A DNA stretch of 64,000 bases from Alviniconcha marisindica (GCA_018857735.1 JABMCL010000340.1:152501-216500), one strand, 5' to 3'; positions 1 through 50,613 are shown, counted from the first letter of the stretch. Notes: generated from the sequence alone by a model not told the origin. Numbers and translations: made by a program.

Positions 1-1097
1 CACTGACGTCGCCAGTGAAACAGGTTGAATGACTTCATCATCAGTACGTACTGTGGTAATACCAGTAGTTTAGGGCAACATTCCAAAACTGCTGGGATTA
101 CAACAATGTACCAAAGAAGACTGCTTCCTTGCCGTTGACCAATATAGCAGAAGCGACCTTTCAATTTCATTCAGTGACAGGGTCAACGTATCCAGTTAAG
201 ATCAAGATCAAGAAGTCATTCAGTCAGGCTGTTCAAACAGTGATCAAATTTTATTTAGGAATTAGGGATCTCCTGCTTTCTGCCCCCCCCCCCCCCCACC
301 CCCTACCTCTCCCAGTCAACATTCTAAATTTAACCCCAACCCTTGTTGAGTTTGTTTCTTGTGAAATATGCCCTGGATGCATTTGTTCTTTTTGTGGAAA
401 GAATTGTTCATCTGATCTCATGCTACATGTTCTGTTCAATATGTACAACTGCAACTGTACAAGAGATGGAAGTTATAAAAACGATTGCAGTGAGTGACAG
501 TTAGTGCAGTTCAGAGTGCAAATCACCATGGAACATTATACTGAGCTTGCCCATTGCATAGCTATGCTGCATGTGGTTTTTTGTTGTTGTTGTTTTGCCT
601 TAAGTGGTGTGAGTGCTTGTCACGCATGTTAGACCATTGGCTGCAACTAGAAAAGAATAAATGTATTTCTCTGTCGTTTTACCAATTCATCACCAGTAAT
701 ACATGTATTTCTAGTGGTGTGTGTGTGATGAAATGAGTGTATCCTTATGTCTTTGTAAGCACTCTGGGCTCTTATGAGATGGGGCTCCTAAACTATGTGT
801 AGGGACTGGTGTGCCTAACACGTTCTTTAAACTTAAGTGTGACAATGGAACTCAAATAGCAGTAACTGGTGGCTGCTTTAAAACTGATATATATGTAATA
901 AGAAACTTTGAGAGGATTGTAATTCACTAATTGAGTGCCTGTTTATGACTTGTCTTTAAGTTTCAGTTTAAAAGTTATTTTGAACAAAACATTTGTAACC
1001 ACAGACATGTATATATATCCAGTTCTAAAGACAGATGACGACTGTACAGTTGAGGTGTACAAAGATGCTTTGACATTGCAGCATGCCCACACTTATG

Positions 1098-1103
1098 CAC
1101 ACA

Positions 1104-1159
<56 letters not shown>

Positions 1160-1203
1160 CCATTGTATACACATGAAAACACACACACACATTGTGTACA
1201 CAT

Positions 1204-1234
<31 letters not shown>

Positions 1235-1259
1235 TTGTATACACATGCACACACACACA
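1098..1259. repeat. (CA)n microsatellite, interrupted
   Basis: Runs of alternating CA separated by related spacers (cattgtatacacatg) that themselves recur three times, making a compound repeat. Open frames of alternating His-Thr or Val-Cys across it are artefacts. Confidence 0.95.
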
Positions 1260-3234
1260 AACGAAAAAACTCGGTCACTCATGTCACAAAAGCCACACTC
1301 CATGACATGATACATTGATAGATCAACTTACATAACGCAAGTAGTAGCGTAACCTAGAAGAATTTAGGTTTTATTTCAGCTATCACATTTTGCTTGCCTA
1401 CGTGACTGTTATCTGACCATGACCTAGTAATGAGAAGATGAACTGAAACAGACAGTTTTGGGCCCAACCACCCACTTAAAAAAAAAAATTCCATTTTAAT
1501 CTGGCTGGTTGTGGGAGAGTTCATGACAAGGACAGGCTATTTTTAACCCTGTGCAACAAAGTTGGGGGGGGGGGGGGGGGGGGGGTAGCATTGGAATCAC
1601 TGTCTGTTTGTTTGGATTTTCTCCAGATAATATTTTCTTAACCATTCAGCCTACATAACCATTTGGTATGTTGGTGTATCATCATAAGCTGGAGTGTCAT
1701 GTGAAACAACTTCAAGGTCAAAGCCACAGCAGAAGCTCTTGTGACAACGGAGCGATTTATGTCAGAAGTGAGAAGTTGTTCTGCACCCACACAGCAGCTG
1801 AGCAGATGGCCAACAGTAGCTCAAACTGATAGTAACTAGCCCACAGTAACTCATTAATATGTATAAGGTCAAAGACCGCTCCATATTTGGTAACGACTGA
1901 CCAGTCAGCATTGAGCACAGCTAGTGTGCCCTTGCTCCCATCATCACTGCTTTCAAATTCCTACAGGAACAGTACCAACTCTTTTCAATCCCATTATTTT
2001 AATTCATACAAATGGCATTAGCCAGTTTACGATTGGAACAGATTCTTCTGACAACTTATTTGAAGTATAGTACAGCTAGTTTTTTGCTAAAAGTTCTAGA
2101 CTGTTATGCAAATGAAAGCCATGATTGTCGGCCACTCAATGAGCTTTTTGTAACCAAACTTTGTATATAATATATATGGCCAGTATCTTGTAAATAGATT
2201 GGATTGCTTTGTTCTCTCCACCCCCACCACCCCCACCCCCACCCCCTCCCTTTGATTGAACAGTTCAGCTTGGTTTGAGAAAATAGATTTAATTTCAAGT
2301 AAAGAAGCAGAATAATCATGTAAAAATGGTAAAAAGAGAAGAAGAAAAAAAGACATTGCCAGAGAATAAGCTAGAAGTGTCTGGCAAATGCCCGATGTAG
2401 TTAGATACTTTTTTTTTTTTTTTTTTAATGGAAAATACAGTTGCAAATAAGTGTGCAATGAACTAAAAAGTAGCCTGGAATGAAAAGATGGCATATTTTT
2501 TGTTTTTGTTTCTTGTACTAAAAAAGGCAAGAAATTAAAAGGTTCTGGCAAGAACAAAACAGTTGACAAGGAGAGGAAACTTGCCCTGAAAACAAAACAA
2601 ATTTGCCCTGTAAATTTCAGAAGATTGCATCATTTTCTCTTCACATGCAAATCAAGAGAAATGAGGAGGGAAAAGTGTGTGAAGGAATAGCGTTCATAAT
2701 AAATCTGTGAGCTATATATATAATATTTCAAACAATTGCATCAGCCTTTCATGGTTTCAGTTACAGTCCATTGGGGAGAGGTGGTTCAGATTCACAAGCA
2801 TCAGTAGTTCTGTCGCCCTGGCCCCGGCTCAGCAAAATAAACACACCAATGAATGACAATGGATGCCATAACAAGCTAAATATTATGCTTTACTGCAGGT
2901 GGGAAAGTTAAACATCCTTTAAACTGTTTGATGTGCAAGCTGGCTTTATTGTCCCCTAATCTGCAAAGAAGCACCAAGCATTATATGGTTTAAACTGTTG
3001 ACGTTCAGTAAAATCGCATTTTTTCCAATGCTGATGCGCTATGCAGCCAAAGAAAGATTACAGTATGTAACAGCTCCTTCTGTATAGAAACTGGTGCAGT
3101 TACATGCTTAAGTGTTGTTGTTGTTTTTCCCTTTAGATTTGCTGTTACAAGATATAATGTCACCTAAATGATGGACCTGAATAGAAACCTGAAGAGCAGC
3201 TTGATCTATGAAAACAGTACTCAATCATTTGGTA

Positions 3235-3302
3235 CATTTGAACCATTATTTGTTTAATATCACCTTGTTGTGAACAGACATAAAACAGTGATTGATTGAT
3301 TG
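3235..3302 (+). mobile_element. Retroelement 3' tail relic
   Basis: The motif cagacataaaacagtgattg followed by attgattg also occurs at about 33826-33893 and, shortened, at 33912-33960. A shared 3' segment ending in a short tetranucleotide tail is typical of non-LTR or SINE insertions. The element body is not recognisable. Confidence 0.5.
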
Positions 3303-3439
3303 GACCAGATATTAATTATGACAGTATAATATATCTATGCAAAGAAATTAGAACTTACCCCAGGCAGTGTTTTCATCACATGTGGCATGCTGAGTGACTT
3401 TGCTTCAACTTCTGTGCTATAATAAAGTGTGCTATAATT

Positions 3440-3765
3440 ATGTTTGTAGGGAAGCAGGGTGGGGAGTGAGGGAGGCAGGTGGGAAGTATAAATGATGAGA
3501 CACAAGTCAGAGGTTGCTATAACATAACTTTTATTTACACCAACCAGGAAACAGTGTAGGCTCCCCCCTGAATCAAACACATGGGTGCCCAGGCAGCAGC
3601 TCAGAAACAACCTGCTTCTGTAGGGACACTGGGACAAAGTTTTGACACTTCATTTGTTAGGGCCATAAAACTTTTAAGAATGACAGAAAGAAAGGTTAAA
3701 AGGTCATGGCCCGGAACACACACAATGCACTCAGTTACCTGTTCATTATCTATGCCAAGGCAACT
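3440..3765. mobile_element. Interspersed repeat, short internally deleted copy
   Basis: This 0.33 kb segment aligns to both ends of the longer segment 10295-11930. Shared words include gtcagaggttgctataacat, gggccataaaact and the string aaaggtcatggcc/aaatggtcatggtcc. The middle 1.25 kb of the long copy is missing here, as in a non-autonomous deletion derivative. The family was not identified. Confidence 0.6.
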
Positions 3766-3874
3766 TTCCGGGATGCACTCTGCATGTCACAATGAAATAG
3801 CAAGATAAGGCCCCAGGTTAACATGAAACTATAGCTGCCTGAGTGATGGCAAGGTGCTCCACCAGTGCCACATC

Positions 3875-4300
3875 TTCACCAGAAAACAGCTGCTCTCACA
3901 GAATCTCACCTGGCTCAGCTGACACTAGTGACAGCCAGGTTGAACGTTTTCCAGGATAAATTTCAGCAATTTACTAATGTATGCATGTGATATGGCAATA
4001 CCAAACGACTTGGCTTAAGTCAGCAAGCAGCTGAGTGAATGGTAAAGGACATGTAAATGTCATGTCTGAAAGGAAAATAGCTGCACACACAGAATCTCAC
4101 CTGACTCAGCAGAGCCAGGGTGAACTTTCGAGTTTCAGGATAGATTTCAGCAATAGGAATGTGTGTGACATGGCTAGATTAGACCTGAAGTTAGTTAGCA
4201 TGTAGCTGCATGAATGGTAATATCAGGTCTTCAAAAACAAAACATTTTCACACACAGAATCTTACCTGGTTCGGCTGAGCCAGTATGAACTTCTCACTCT
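3875..4300. repeat. Diverged tandem repeat, about 185 bp, two copies plus a partial
   Basis: Copies begin near 3885, 4078 and 4248 with the shared core acagaatctcacctg, followed by gtgaac and ttcaggata. The third copy is truncated. Divergence suggests an old duplication. Confidence 0.6.
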
Positions 4301-5848
4301 CAGTTTTGGTACAGAAGGGGAGGTGCAGGGTGGAGGGCTAGTGGTACCACATCCACCACAACTTGTGGATTGAGTTTTGTTCCCTTCTTATTCTTTCTCC
4401 CTCATGATAATGTAGCTATACCCTGGTCATTGAGGAACTAACTACAGTGACACATATTTGGCAGGTAATTTGTTCTTTCACCAGCAGTTTCCAACAGTCT
4501 CATTTTCACAGTGATTTGCATAATTTCCCCGCATGGTGCAATAAATCATTAAATGAAAAACTTTTACAATGTCCTTTTGCGTAGCAGTTTTTCCCCTGAC
4601 CCAAATTTACCCTGAGGAGTGGTATGACAACTGACATATTATGACTACAGGCATTTGAGTGATGCTCTCTTGGGTGAGATGGTTTGCATAATATATGAGC
4701 CAGTGACGAAAGGTTGTACAAAAAATGGGACAATGCACAAAAAATTTAAACTCAGAAATTTAACTAAAATTTCTGAATTTAATGAAAGAACAAATAATTA
4801 CAAAACAATGACATAGATAGAAAAGATAACTGAGACCAAACCTGTTAAGTGAACATGATGTTTCCCCAGCTGCCCTATAGAAAATCAGTTGTGATAAAAG
4901 GTCGGTTGTGATGACTGGACATGAAAACAATGGAGAGTGTTGTTTTTTTACCTTTTTGTTTACACATCTATCTGTATATTACTTTATTCACCGATTATTG
5001 ATAATTTGAAATGCTGGTTTGTGTTTCTCTGCAATGATAAAGAGAAAGAGAGTGGTTAATAATGATGCATAAGCGAACATGACAAACCACAACCGACTGG
5101 GAACTTTTTTAGATTGAATAATATGAAATGTTTAGGGGAAAAAAAATCAATTGTGAGTGGAAAATGTCAAATGTATTGTCTTGTTTCCTCATTATGTAAG
5201 ATATGTGATAATGATGTAGCTGGCATCAATTTAAGATGTAGTGGACAGGTGTGTAAATGTCCTATTTGGACCTCACTGAATTTCGAAGATTTTGCAAAGA
5301 AAACTTTAATATGGTGCCTACACTCTTTATTCTGTTATATGTGTCTCTTTAGAAAACCAACAAACCAACAAAGCAAACACCAAACACATTGAGGATATGT
5401 ACAGTTCGTTTATCATCAGTTTAATACTTGCTGTGCACTGTATCACCACCTTTTATCACAGACTCATATTTGTTCATTGCTCTGTTAGTCTTTTGTTTTA
5501 ATGTTCCTTGGCAGAATTTCTGAGGGCCCCTTTTCAATGGCTATGTGAGCTAGTGTGACGGTTACCCTTCATAATACCTGATGACTAATGCTGCGTTTAT
5601 AATGTGGTATCATGCCGCTGGTCAGTGGTGGGTGGCTTTTTGGGGAAAGCCTGTGTGCACTCCATCCATCTGTATGATCAGTGTCAGTATTCAAAAGACA
5701 CCATTGGGAATGGGAGTGGGTACGGTCCCATGTTAACGATCTATATATAAATATATATATATGAATCAGACTACAAGTCCAGACACAGTTTTGTGCTATC
5801 TGAGAAATACTATAAGTGGCATGCATTGATGTTATGCATTAACATCAA

Positions 5849-5980
5849 GAATCAACACACCAGGGAGTTAATCAGTGCCCAAAAGATGTCAAACAAACAC
5901 AGCAAAGACCTCAGTTGCCAGTGGTAACTCACCTGGCATGCGAGTACCAAGCACTAATTAACTCCCTTGTGTGTTGATTC
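5849..5980. mobile_element. Short inverted-repeat element (MITE-like)
   Basis: About 30-bp arms, gaatcaacacaccaggg at 5849 and its inverted counterpart ending at 5980 (cccttgtgtgttgattc), flank 70 bp of unique DNA. The same arm recurs alone at about 58617-58646, so it is a dispersed family. No clear target-site duplication is visible. Confidence 0.55.
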
Positions 5981-6238
5981 TGCCTGAGCACTCTGGGCCT
6001 TACTCGGAGATAGTTCAAGTCAGTCAAGTCAATATACTTTAATCAATCTTCACAGGGCAATTCAGCTAACTACTAAGGCTCATTAATTTAAAGAAGAAAT
6101 GCAAAAAGAACATCAGGACCAGAGCCAATAACGATTAACAGACATACTGGATTTATTTATTTTTAAGTCAAAAAAGAAGATCCATAATAGAAATTATCAC
6201 AGCAGAAAACATACAATCCCTCTAGCCCACCTTCCCAG

Positions 6239-6239
6239 A

Positions 6240-6276
<37 letters not shown>
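6239..6276. repeat. (CA)n microsatellite
   Basis: Uninterrupted CA tract about 110 bp upstream of the PAH exon 2 acceptor. Confidence 0.9.
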
Positions 6277-6278
<2 letters not shown>

Positions 6279-6386
6279 TCATCACCCACCTACATATATA
6301 CACACCACTACCATCATCAACCAAACATACTCACACATCACTGCATTAACAATAACATCACCCTTCTTGTTTCTGCTCTATGCCAG

Positions 6387-26634
<20,248 letters not shown>

Positions 26635-26831
26635 AAGGATGGCTTGACAGTGGACCATCGCATAGGACTTGGCTACTACACTGAACTTGCTGGCAGATGT
26701 GTGTGTGATCACCTGATGGTGATTAATCATAATTATGTGTGATTTTGTTGTGTGTTTTTCTGGATTAAAAAACTGTTGGTGACTGGGAATGTTGCTGCCA
26801 CGTTTGCTCAAAACAGAGCCCTGCATATAAC

Positions 26832-26837
26832 AATAAA
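26832..26837 (+). terminator. Candidate PAH polyadenylation signal
   Basis: First canonical AATAAA downstream of the PAH stop, about 200 bp into the 3' UTR. Further copies at 27452 and 27501 are alternatives. No transcript evidence is available to choose between them. Confidence 0.4.
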
Positions 26838-27832
26838 TAGGCATTATGATGACTGTGTGGTGAAGGCAAAGAGTTGAAGGACAGTAATTATTGTTGTGGA
26901 TTTGCTGTGTTGTTTTGTTAACAGTTTACAATATCTATAACAGCTGTTGAAGTCAAAGCATGTACAATGTATGCACCGTAGTCAAAAAAAAGTGCTGTCT
27001 CAAAAAAACACTTCTTTTTCTTATTTAAAAAATGTAAACAACTATTTTCACTTCATGAGTAAATTAGTGCATTTTGAGTGGGTTTTAATCTCTTTTTTCC
27101 CCCTTTTTAAAAAACATTTATTTTTTATTAAGAGCATATACCTGACATTTTGTTTATGCAGCCCATTTAGACCTAAAATTCTAGAGCCCTAAATGGATGG
27201 CTGTTGGATGAGCATTTGTGAATATATATTTACATACAAATATGCACATGTATATCAGTATGTGTCCATTTGATCAATACCTTTATTTGTGTAAATATTT
27301 TGGTAGATATAATAATTACCAACATGAAAAAAATGAAGGGTGTATGACAATTTCTAATGAATTACAGACTTCAAACAGGTGACCTGAAAAGAAAGGGAGA
27401 GAATCATGGCTTATTTTGGGGTTTCTCTTTCCTGAGCAGAAAACAGTAAAAAATAAAAATCAAATAATTGTATGTGATTATTATGTGCAATAGTAACAAT
27501 AATAAAGGATGTTGTTATTTCACACTTCCTACATGTAGTCAACTCTGTGATGACTGTTCATTCTTAATATTGAATATTTTGATGTTGTGATATATAATGA
27601 CATAATGACCAGGCAACTGTCGAGCAGTGAGTGAAATGATAAGTTTTTCAACATCACAATGGCAATGCCACTGTATGTGATTTGCTTACGGTTACACATT
27701 ATATTTCCATAGATGAGACCGAAAGGATTGAAAAAGAAACTGGTCAGCCCTTCACCAATATGAATTAAATATCCCACATTATGTTCCCTGATATTGAGAT
27801 CTATACAGATACTTCATTTGCAGCAGTACATC

Positions 27833-28015
27833 ATGGTTCAGGAGCTGTGTGAGAGTCGAGGTGGACGTCCTGGACTGTCCGTCCTAACGAGCCTTCTGGT
27901 TTCCGTGGACGTAAAGATTTATTGCACCGTGCTTTGGCATTGGTCACAACTTGTCCCTAATATGTCAACTGACATCTGAGAACATAAAGCATCACTTCAT
28001 CATCATCAGCAGTAC
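27833..28015 (+). mobile_element. Dispersed repeat family R1, copy 1
   Basis: It shares aggagctgtgtgagagtcga, cctaacgagcctt and gtccctaatatgtcaactga with the copies near 52.4-52.9 kb and ends in a catcatcatc tail. A shared body with a trinucleotide tail suggests a SINE-like retroelement. Confidence 0.6.
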
Positions 28016-30599
28016 AAATTGCAGCCAGTTAACATGTTACAAGGAGAGAGAACACCCACCCACCAAATGATTTACCAGAACATTTTTCTCACTCATGAGC
28101 AATCAACATGGCCAGTTTAGTTGGCAAGGGTTCACCAAAAGAAATGTTTCTGAACTGTTCGATAAAACTGATGGTCAAAATAGTGGTTCGTCTGGTCAGC
28201 ACGTGCTGACTGGCCAATCACAGCCTGTCACTCAAAACATACCAACAGCTTCAGCATGCTGTGTGGAAAATCTGATGTCTGTGAATAGCCAGTCACAAAG
28301 CTAGCTTGTCTGGTGAAATGCAGCAGGGAATGAGAATGAAGAAAAAGAGTATCTGTCTTGATTTTTACTGGGTTAAACTATAATATACACACATCAGTAT
28401 TTTATTGGCAGACACTTGAGTAATATGAAAATCAGTTTCATTTTTCAGTATTGTGTTTAACTCTGAAAAAGGTAGACCAGAAGATTGTACTGTTTGGGTC
28501 TGTCTCTGTGTTTTGAGGGTTCAATTGTCCTTGTTATTTCATTTCTGCATCATTAACCAGTGTGTATTATTGTACATGCTCACATTTACAATGTGATGTG
28601 TTGTGAAAATTTATACTTAATCAGTAAGCATAAATCTTACTGTTTGTATACTTAATGCATTTATTCTTTGGAATGACAATTTCTTTTTGGTTTTCTTTTT
28701 TTGAAGTTTACCAAGCATTTTACATATTAAAATCAAATAGTGTGTTACTGGTCCATATACATTCCACTGTTAAAGATTTAAATTGTGATACAGTGTCTGC
28801 TCACATTGTTGTTTGCTGTGCCATGTGGATACTGGGGTCAGTTTTTGACAAATTGGACTTTAAAAAAATAATATATATATATATATATAATTTTACATTT
28901 TATGTCACCCCACCCCTATCCCTGCTGGCAAATCAGTCATGTCTAGTTGAGACTTTTTCCTCTCCATACATCTTTAACCCCTTCAACGCCATGCACACTT
29001 GAAAATGACCAATAAAAGTGCAAAATTTGAAACCCTTAACTGTTTCTGCCTTTTTTTTTTGCATTAGCATGTGAAAGGATTTTCATCGAAACACAGCACT
29101 GAAAGTAGATGTTATAGGAGCGAAAAATGTACTGTTTGCATGCACGTCTGTGCATCTTTGAGCCCAGAAAGTTTACAGGCTGGGGCAGTGACGGGGTTAA
29201 TAATGATGATATTTATAATGTATGGCAATGCTGTGAAGTAGGTATGAAACTGTTTTGAATGGTTTATAACTGTTCCAGAACATTCCAGTCTTTTTGTTGT
29301 TGTCACTTGCCTTGATATAATCGTACTGGTTGACTGGGCATAAAACACTACTATTATTGTCTGTTTTCTTTTTTTGGAATAATTGGCTAATGTTAATGGT
29401 TGTAAGGCAGCAATTTTTTTTTTTTAAACTTGGTCATGCATTCCCATTGTTGATTCTTTGGTCTACTTTACGTGCAAATTAGTATAAGGAATGCCATTGC
29501 ATGTAGCGTGATGTGTTAAATTTAGGAAATGTTCATGTAAACAAATATTGTACAGTGAAAACAGTTGTGTAACATTAGTGCTTAACAAAGAGCATTTTAC
29601 TGGTCAGTGGTAATCACCCTCCTACCCCCCCCCCCCCCCCCACACACACACCCCTTTTTTTTTTAAATATATTTTTACATGTAAGAATTAAGTGCATGCA
29701 TATATATATATATATATACATGCTGATGTCAGAGGCAAACCAATCATTGAATAAACTGTTTTTGTGTGTCATATTTCCACTTTGGGGTCAGGATCTTGAG
29801 TAGCTTCACATGTAGTTTGCTGTCTACATTTTGATGGTACCAGTTAAACTTAATATATAATCTGTACTTATTTCCCTTTATTCTTTCTTTCCTAAGAATG
29901 TGTTTCCTCCCCCCAAAAGTGATTATTGAACTTAATAAAGTCTTGGTCCTTATTTATGACATAATCAGGAATATGTGTTTGCATATCCACACAGATGCAG
30001 CACACACATGCACATGTGCCCGTACACACCATAACACATGCACGCACGCACGCATGCATTCATGCACACCCATACACAAAAGCATGTGTACACTTATAAA
30101 TGCATGTATGTATGGTTTCTGTGGACATTAAGTACCATGTTTACATGCCACACGTTAGTAAAATTATTATTTCTACTGAGCGCTGTCATCCTATTTTTCT
30201 TGTATACTGTACAGTTAATGCTGCAGTTACACAATGGAGGGGGCTTATGTCGTACTCGTAGTTTTTCATGAAAATAAATATTCGAGAGATTAAATCTATT
30301 CCATGGTGGTTTTGTTCTTTTGTCTGTTGGTGATGGTTATGGTGGTGGATGCGTGTGAGTGTGGAAGAAACTGTTTTTTCATTATAGAGATAAAATTGAA
30401 ACCAAAACTGTCGGGTATTTACCAAACCAACGTGCAGACGATTTTCTTAAACACTTCCCACCAAAATCGATTTATCTCCCTTAGATAGGGAGGTGCTCAT
30501 TGTCACAAAAACGAACAAAAAAGATCGTCAAATCAAAAAAAATGAGTAATGACATTGGGTATGCCATGAAAGTATAGCTTGAAAGATAATGTAAAATAT

Positions 30600-31095
30600 A
30601 TTTCTTTTACGACTGCCCCATGAAACGAGGTTGATGTTGCCACGAAAAAAAATGAGGGTGATCCGTCAGGGTCACGTGACTGTCAAACAGGAAGCGAAGT
30701 CAAGGAAGGAAGTAGACTTCTGCACTTGTCAACCCAATTTTGCTTCGTTGTTTGTTTATTGCATATCTTGTGCCGCAGGTATGCAAAGCCAGCCAGTGTT
30801 TTATCATAGGAATGTAATTCTATTCGAGGACAATATGCCATAAATTATTTTTGTTATTATCAAGTACGATCAGTTGGCATAACCGGCATGCTCATGGGGG
30901 TGTGTTCGGTTACTGCGACTGTGAAAAGTTCTGTGAGTCACTGTCGGCTCTCGTAGAAAATATTGCTTCCTATTTGCGCTACTTCAGCTGGATCTGGTTT
31001 CGTACGTTGCACGGACCACCGCTGGTCATTTTCGCAACCGAACAGGGAGAGCATAGAGTGAAGTACAGCTTAAATTTCGAAAGGAGTAAATCTAC
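30600..31095 (+). promoter_or_regulatory. Candidate cortactin promoter / 5' UTR exon region
   Basis: CpG dinucleotides are clearly denser than in flanking DNA (for example cgtacgttgcacgg near 31000). A palindromic E-box-type tcacgtga lies at about 30672-30679. A possible untranslated exon could end at donor cgcag|gtatgc near 30779, since the cortactin start-codon exon begins with an acceptor six bases before the ATG and so needs an upstream leader exon. The position is inferred only. Confidence 0.35.
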
Positions 31096-31824
31096 AGTAC
31101 AGATTGTTTGTTATTGAGAGGGGAGGCCTTGGACCTCAGTTTAAAATCGCCACATCAGTGGTCTTGTTTAAAGTAATCTATTGATCGGGTTTCTGATATC
31201 ACGCCCACTGTGTATATAACTGTCGCAGTAAAAGACTGGTCAGCAATTTATTGATCTTTTAAATTTATTTTTATTTTTTACGCAGTTAAAACACACACAC
31301 ACACGCACACACACACATAATTATATATATATATTGAATGCAATGCTTTGCAAACAATTGTGTCCTTGTCACAATAAGAGTGGCCACTCGTACTATAACT
31401 GGTCTACTATGTACAGCAATGTTACTGGCGGTGGTAGTATTATTACTCCAGTAATTCCTAGTAGTAGTTTCATTCTCTCCTGGACTAAGTATTAGTTTTG
31501 TTGGTACTTGGTATTAACTATTATTATATTATATGTTCATGCTTAATTATTTTCAATAGATCTACTGATTATTGTAGCAGATCATTAGCTCAGCTTCCTG
31601 CTTCCATATTTCTCACTCACTGAAGATCACATTATCTCTCAGTACTGTCTTCTTCCATAAAGTGACCATCACATTGAAGATAATAATAATGTACTCTTTT
31701 ATGTGCTATTTCTTAAAATCGAAGCATATAGCCCATTTACAAAGCAAAGCACCAAAACATAGTTGGCATGTGCACACGCGCACATACACACACACACACG
31801 CACGCACACACACAGACACACACA

Positions 31825-32057
31825 CAGTAGGGTAGTTTGAAGAGGTGAGATTTCAAAGATGATTTGAGAGATGTGAGTGTGTTTGATGACCTAACTTTGC
31901 AAAGGAGACTGTTCCAGACAGACAGTGCAGCATAAGAAAATGATCTCTGAGTCTGACCAAGTGAGTGCATTCGCACAAAGGGAAGACAAAGAATGAAAGT
32001 ATCAGAAAAAGAGCATACATGGTGGGTGGGTTTGAAAACTTTCAAGAGTTCCATCAA
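31825..32057 (-). mobile_element. Non-LTR retrotransposon ORF2 C-terminal relic
   Basis: The minus-strand frame contains RSFSYAALSVWNSL and TLTSLKSSLKSHLFKL. This matches the recurrent C-terminal tail of many LINE reverse transcriptase proteins (R-S-F..A...WN-S-L, then F/L-K..LK-.-.LF). It is truncated by a (CA)n tract on its 3' side and lacks the reverse transcriptase domain. Confidence 0.65.
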
Positions 32058-32754
32058 GTAGACAGGAGCAGTTGAGCTGAGGCAGTTGTAGCACAGTGAA
32101 GTGAGTTGGTACTGTACATATTAGTGAATCACTGTATTCATGAAATTATGTCACTGTTTGTGATAGGGGTTGTGCAGCAGTAAAAAACTCAGACAAACAG
32201 ACATTGAGTTTTGAGTAACACCATGGTTTTTCATGTCTCTGGACAACTAGACCAACATGGCTACCGTAGTGGTCAATGGGGGGCAAACCCTGACCAGCAC
32301 AGCTTTAGCCATCACCAACACTACTTACTGGTGGGGCAGGGGCCTACTCTGAGGGTAGTGACTTGGGAGATGTGAACGGAAAGTCTCAAGAGTTGGTGGA
32401 GGAGCCTCATCCTCAGTGAGGGCAGTCCCATCCTTGATTGTGTTGAGGGAAAAGGAGAATTTCCTGCAGTCAGCATAACACTGACATGAGGGCACTGAGT
32501 GAGAGGGAATGGGAATGGTGCGCTCTTCTGACACTGGGATAGAAGACTGGCCTCTTCTTGGTGTCAGTGGCTTTGGAGCCATGGCAGAACTTATAGAAGT
32601 TTACCAGTCTTTCTTTTCTGTGATTAGATTTATCATTAATAAATAACCATTTTCTTTTGGCTGGCATTCTTTCGAGTTTCAACTTGTTCCCAACTGTCTT
32701 GAACACTATTCCAGCTCCCACATATATATATTAATTATTATGTAATTATGCAAA

Positions 32755-33200
32755 CTCTTGAGAGTCTGACACTCTTTCTTCCTTTGAAACCTACCTGTTT
32801 AGGAAAAAATCCTTGAACTTTTTCTTGCCTCTGTAAATAGATTAGAGTAGTGAATAAATAATGTTAATAAATTAAAAAGATTTGTCAGTTGTAATGTTCC
32901 TAGAGCATGTGTTTCATGTGTGTACTACATGCTATTATTACTGTTATTATCACTTTACATACTTTATCAAAGTTTATGTGTATTTTTGTACTAGGATGGT
33001 ATACTAGGGCTTCCTGTGACACCCCCCAAAACAAACAAACAAACAAACGAAAAACAACCAACAACAACAACAAAAACAAAACAAAAAACAACAACTACCC
33101 TTTAGTGTAAAATGCATAGAGCCACATCACCCTAGCCACTGGAAATGTGCTCTGCAAAAGCTATTTATTGTTGTTGTTATTATTATTAACATTATTATGA
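32755..33200 (+). mobile_element. Second non-LTR retrotransposon 3' end relic
   Basis: A plus-strand stretch near 32765-32820 reads SDTLSSFETYLFRKKS, again the LINE C-terminal pattern. It is followed by 3' UTR-like sequence and a terminal attgttgttgttattatt tail near 33170-33195. It is on the opposite strand to the relic at 31.8 kb, so it is a separate insertion. Confidence 0.5.
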
Positions 33201-33379
33201 ATGTAAACATATTACTTTGCAACACTGTACATAGCTGTACTTTTGCACTGCCTTGTAAAGACTGAATAATTTATAAATGATCTACCCTTCAGGCAGCTAA
33301 TTAGGGTCAGATCACAGCAGGAGCCTACAGTGTAATAATACTAATACTAATATTGTGGTGGTGATACTGACAGGCAATC

Positions 33380-50385
<17,006 letters not shown>

Positions 50386-50607
50386 CGCCATCATTCACAG
50401 ACACCAAATGCCATTTTGCTGGGGTCAAAGCACTGCTGACTATTCCACTTAATTTTGTATAACTATAAGCTTGTATTTTGTCTTGCCTGAATGGGATTTT
50501 TCAGTTTCACTGGCAAAGCGAAATTCTGTTTTAAACTGAAGTCAGTGGTAAAAATACCAGAAAGAAAAAAGAAAAAAAGGGGCAAACTGGTCATTTTGGT
50601 AACATAA

Positions 50608-50613
50608 AATAAA
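50608..50613 (+). terminator. Candidate cortactin polyadenylation signal
   Basis: First AATAAA after the stop, about 220 bp downstream. Other copies at 51212 and 51370 would give longer 3' UTRs. Confidence 0.4.

Larger units (their letters stand above)
1..6386. other. PAH upstream or intron 1 sequence, no gene recognised
   Basis: No open frame here resembles a known protein. The stretch holds a poly-C run (about 283-298), (CA)n (1098-1259), a 22-base poly-G (1564-1585), a retroelement-type tail (3235-3302), interspersed repeats near 3.4-4.3 kb and an inverted-repeat element at 5849-5980. PAH exon 1 (about 16-20 residues expected) may lie here or off the left edge. I could not identify it. 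Confidence 0.6.
26635..33373. other. PAH 3' UTR and PAH-cortactin intergenic region
   Basis: The first few hundred bases are PAH 3' UTR. The rest contains repeat copies at 27833-28015, an inverted relative of the cccagtcaacc repeat at 29310-29350, poly-C at about 29625-29640, a CpG-rich candidate promoter near 30.6-31.1 kb and non-LTR retroelement relics at 31.8-33.2 kb. No further protein-coding gene is supported. Confidence 0.55.

Noticed and set aside
29..50. A possible PAH exon 1: an ATG with four codons followed by donor-like gtacgt near the left edge.
   Set aside because: Only about five codons, no resemblance to a PAH N-terminus, and short ATG-to-gt patterns are common by chance.
975..1318. 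Open frames of alternating Thr-His or Val-Cys on both strands.
   Set aside because: They are translations of the (CA)n tract. The same applies to frames at 9844-10160, 13601-13872, 14465-15128, 17852-18322, 33521-33887, 38850-39343 and 43718-44135.
28095..28304. A 69-residue plus-strand frame in the PAH-cortactin interval.
   Set aside because: No splice support, no domain and no family resemblance; it follows directly on an R1 repeat.
32325..32721. Minus-strand frames of 83-85 residues as a small gene.
   Set aside because: Two overlapping frames, no recognised domain, and position between retroelement relics. Retained only as a note in the findings.
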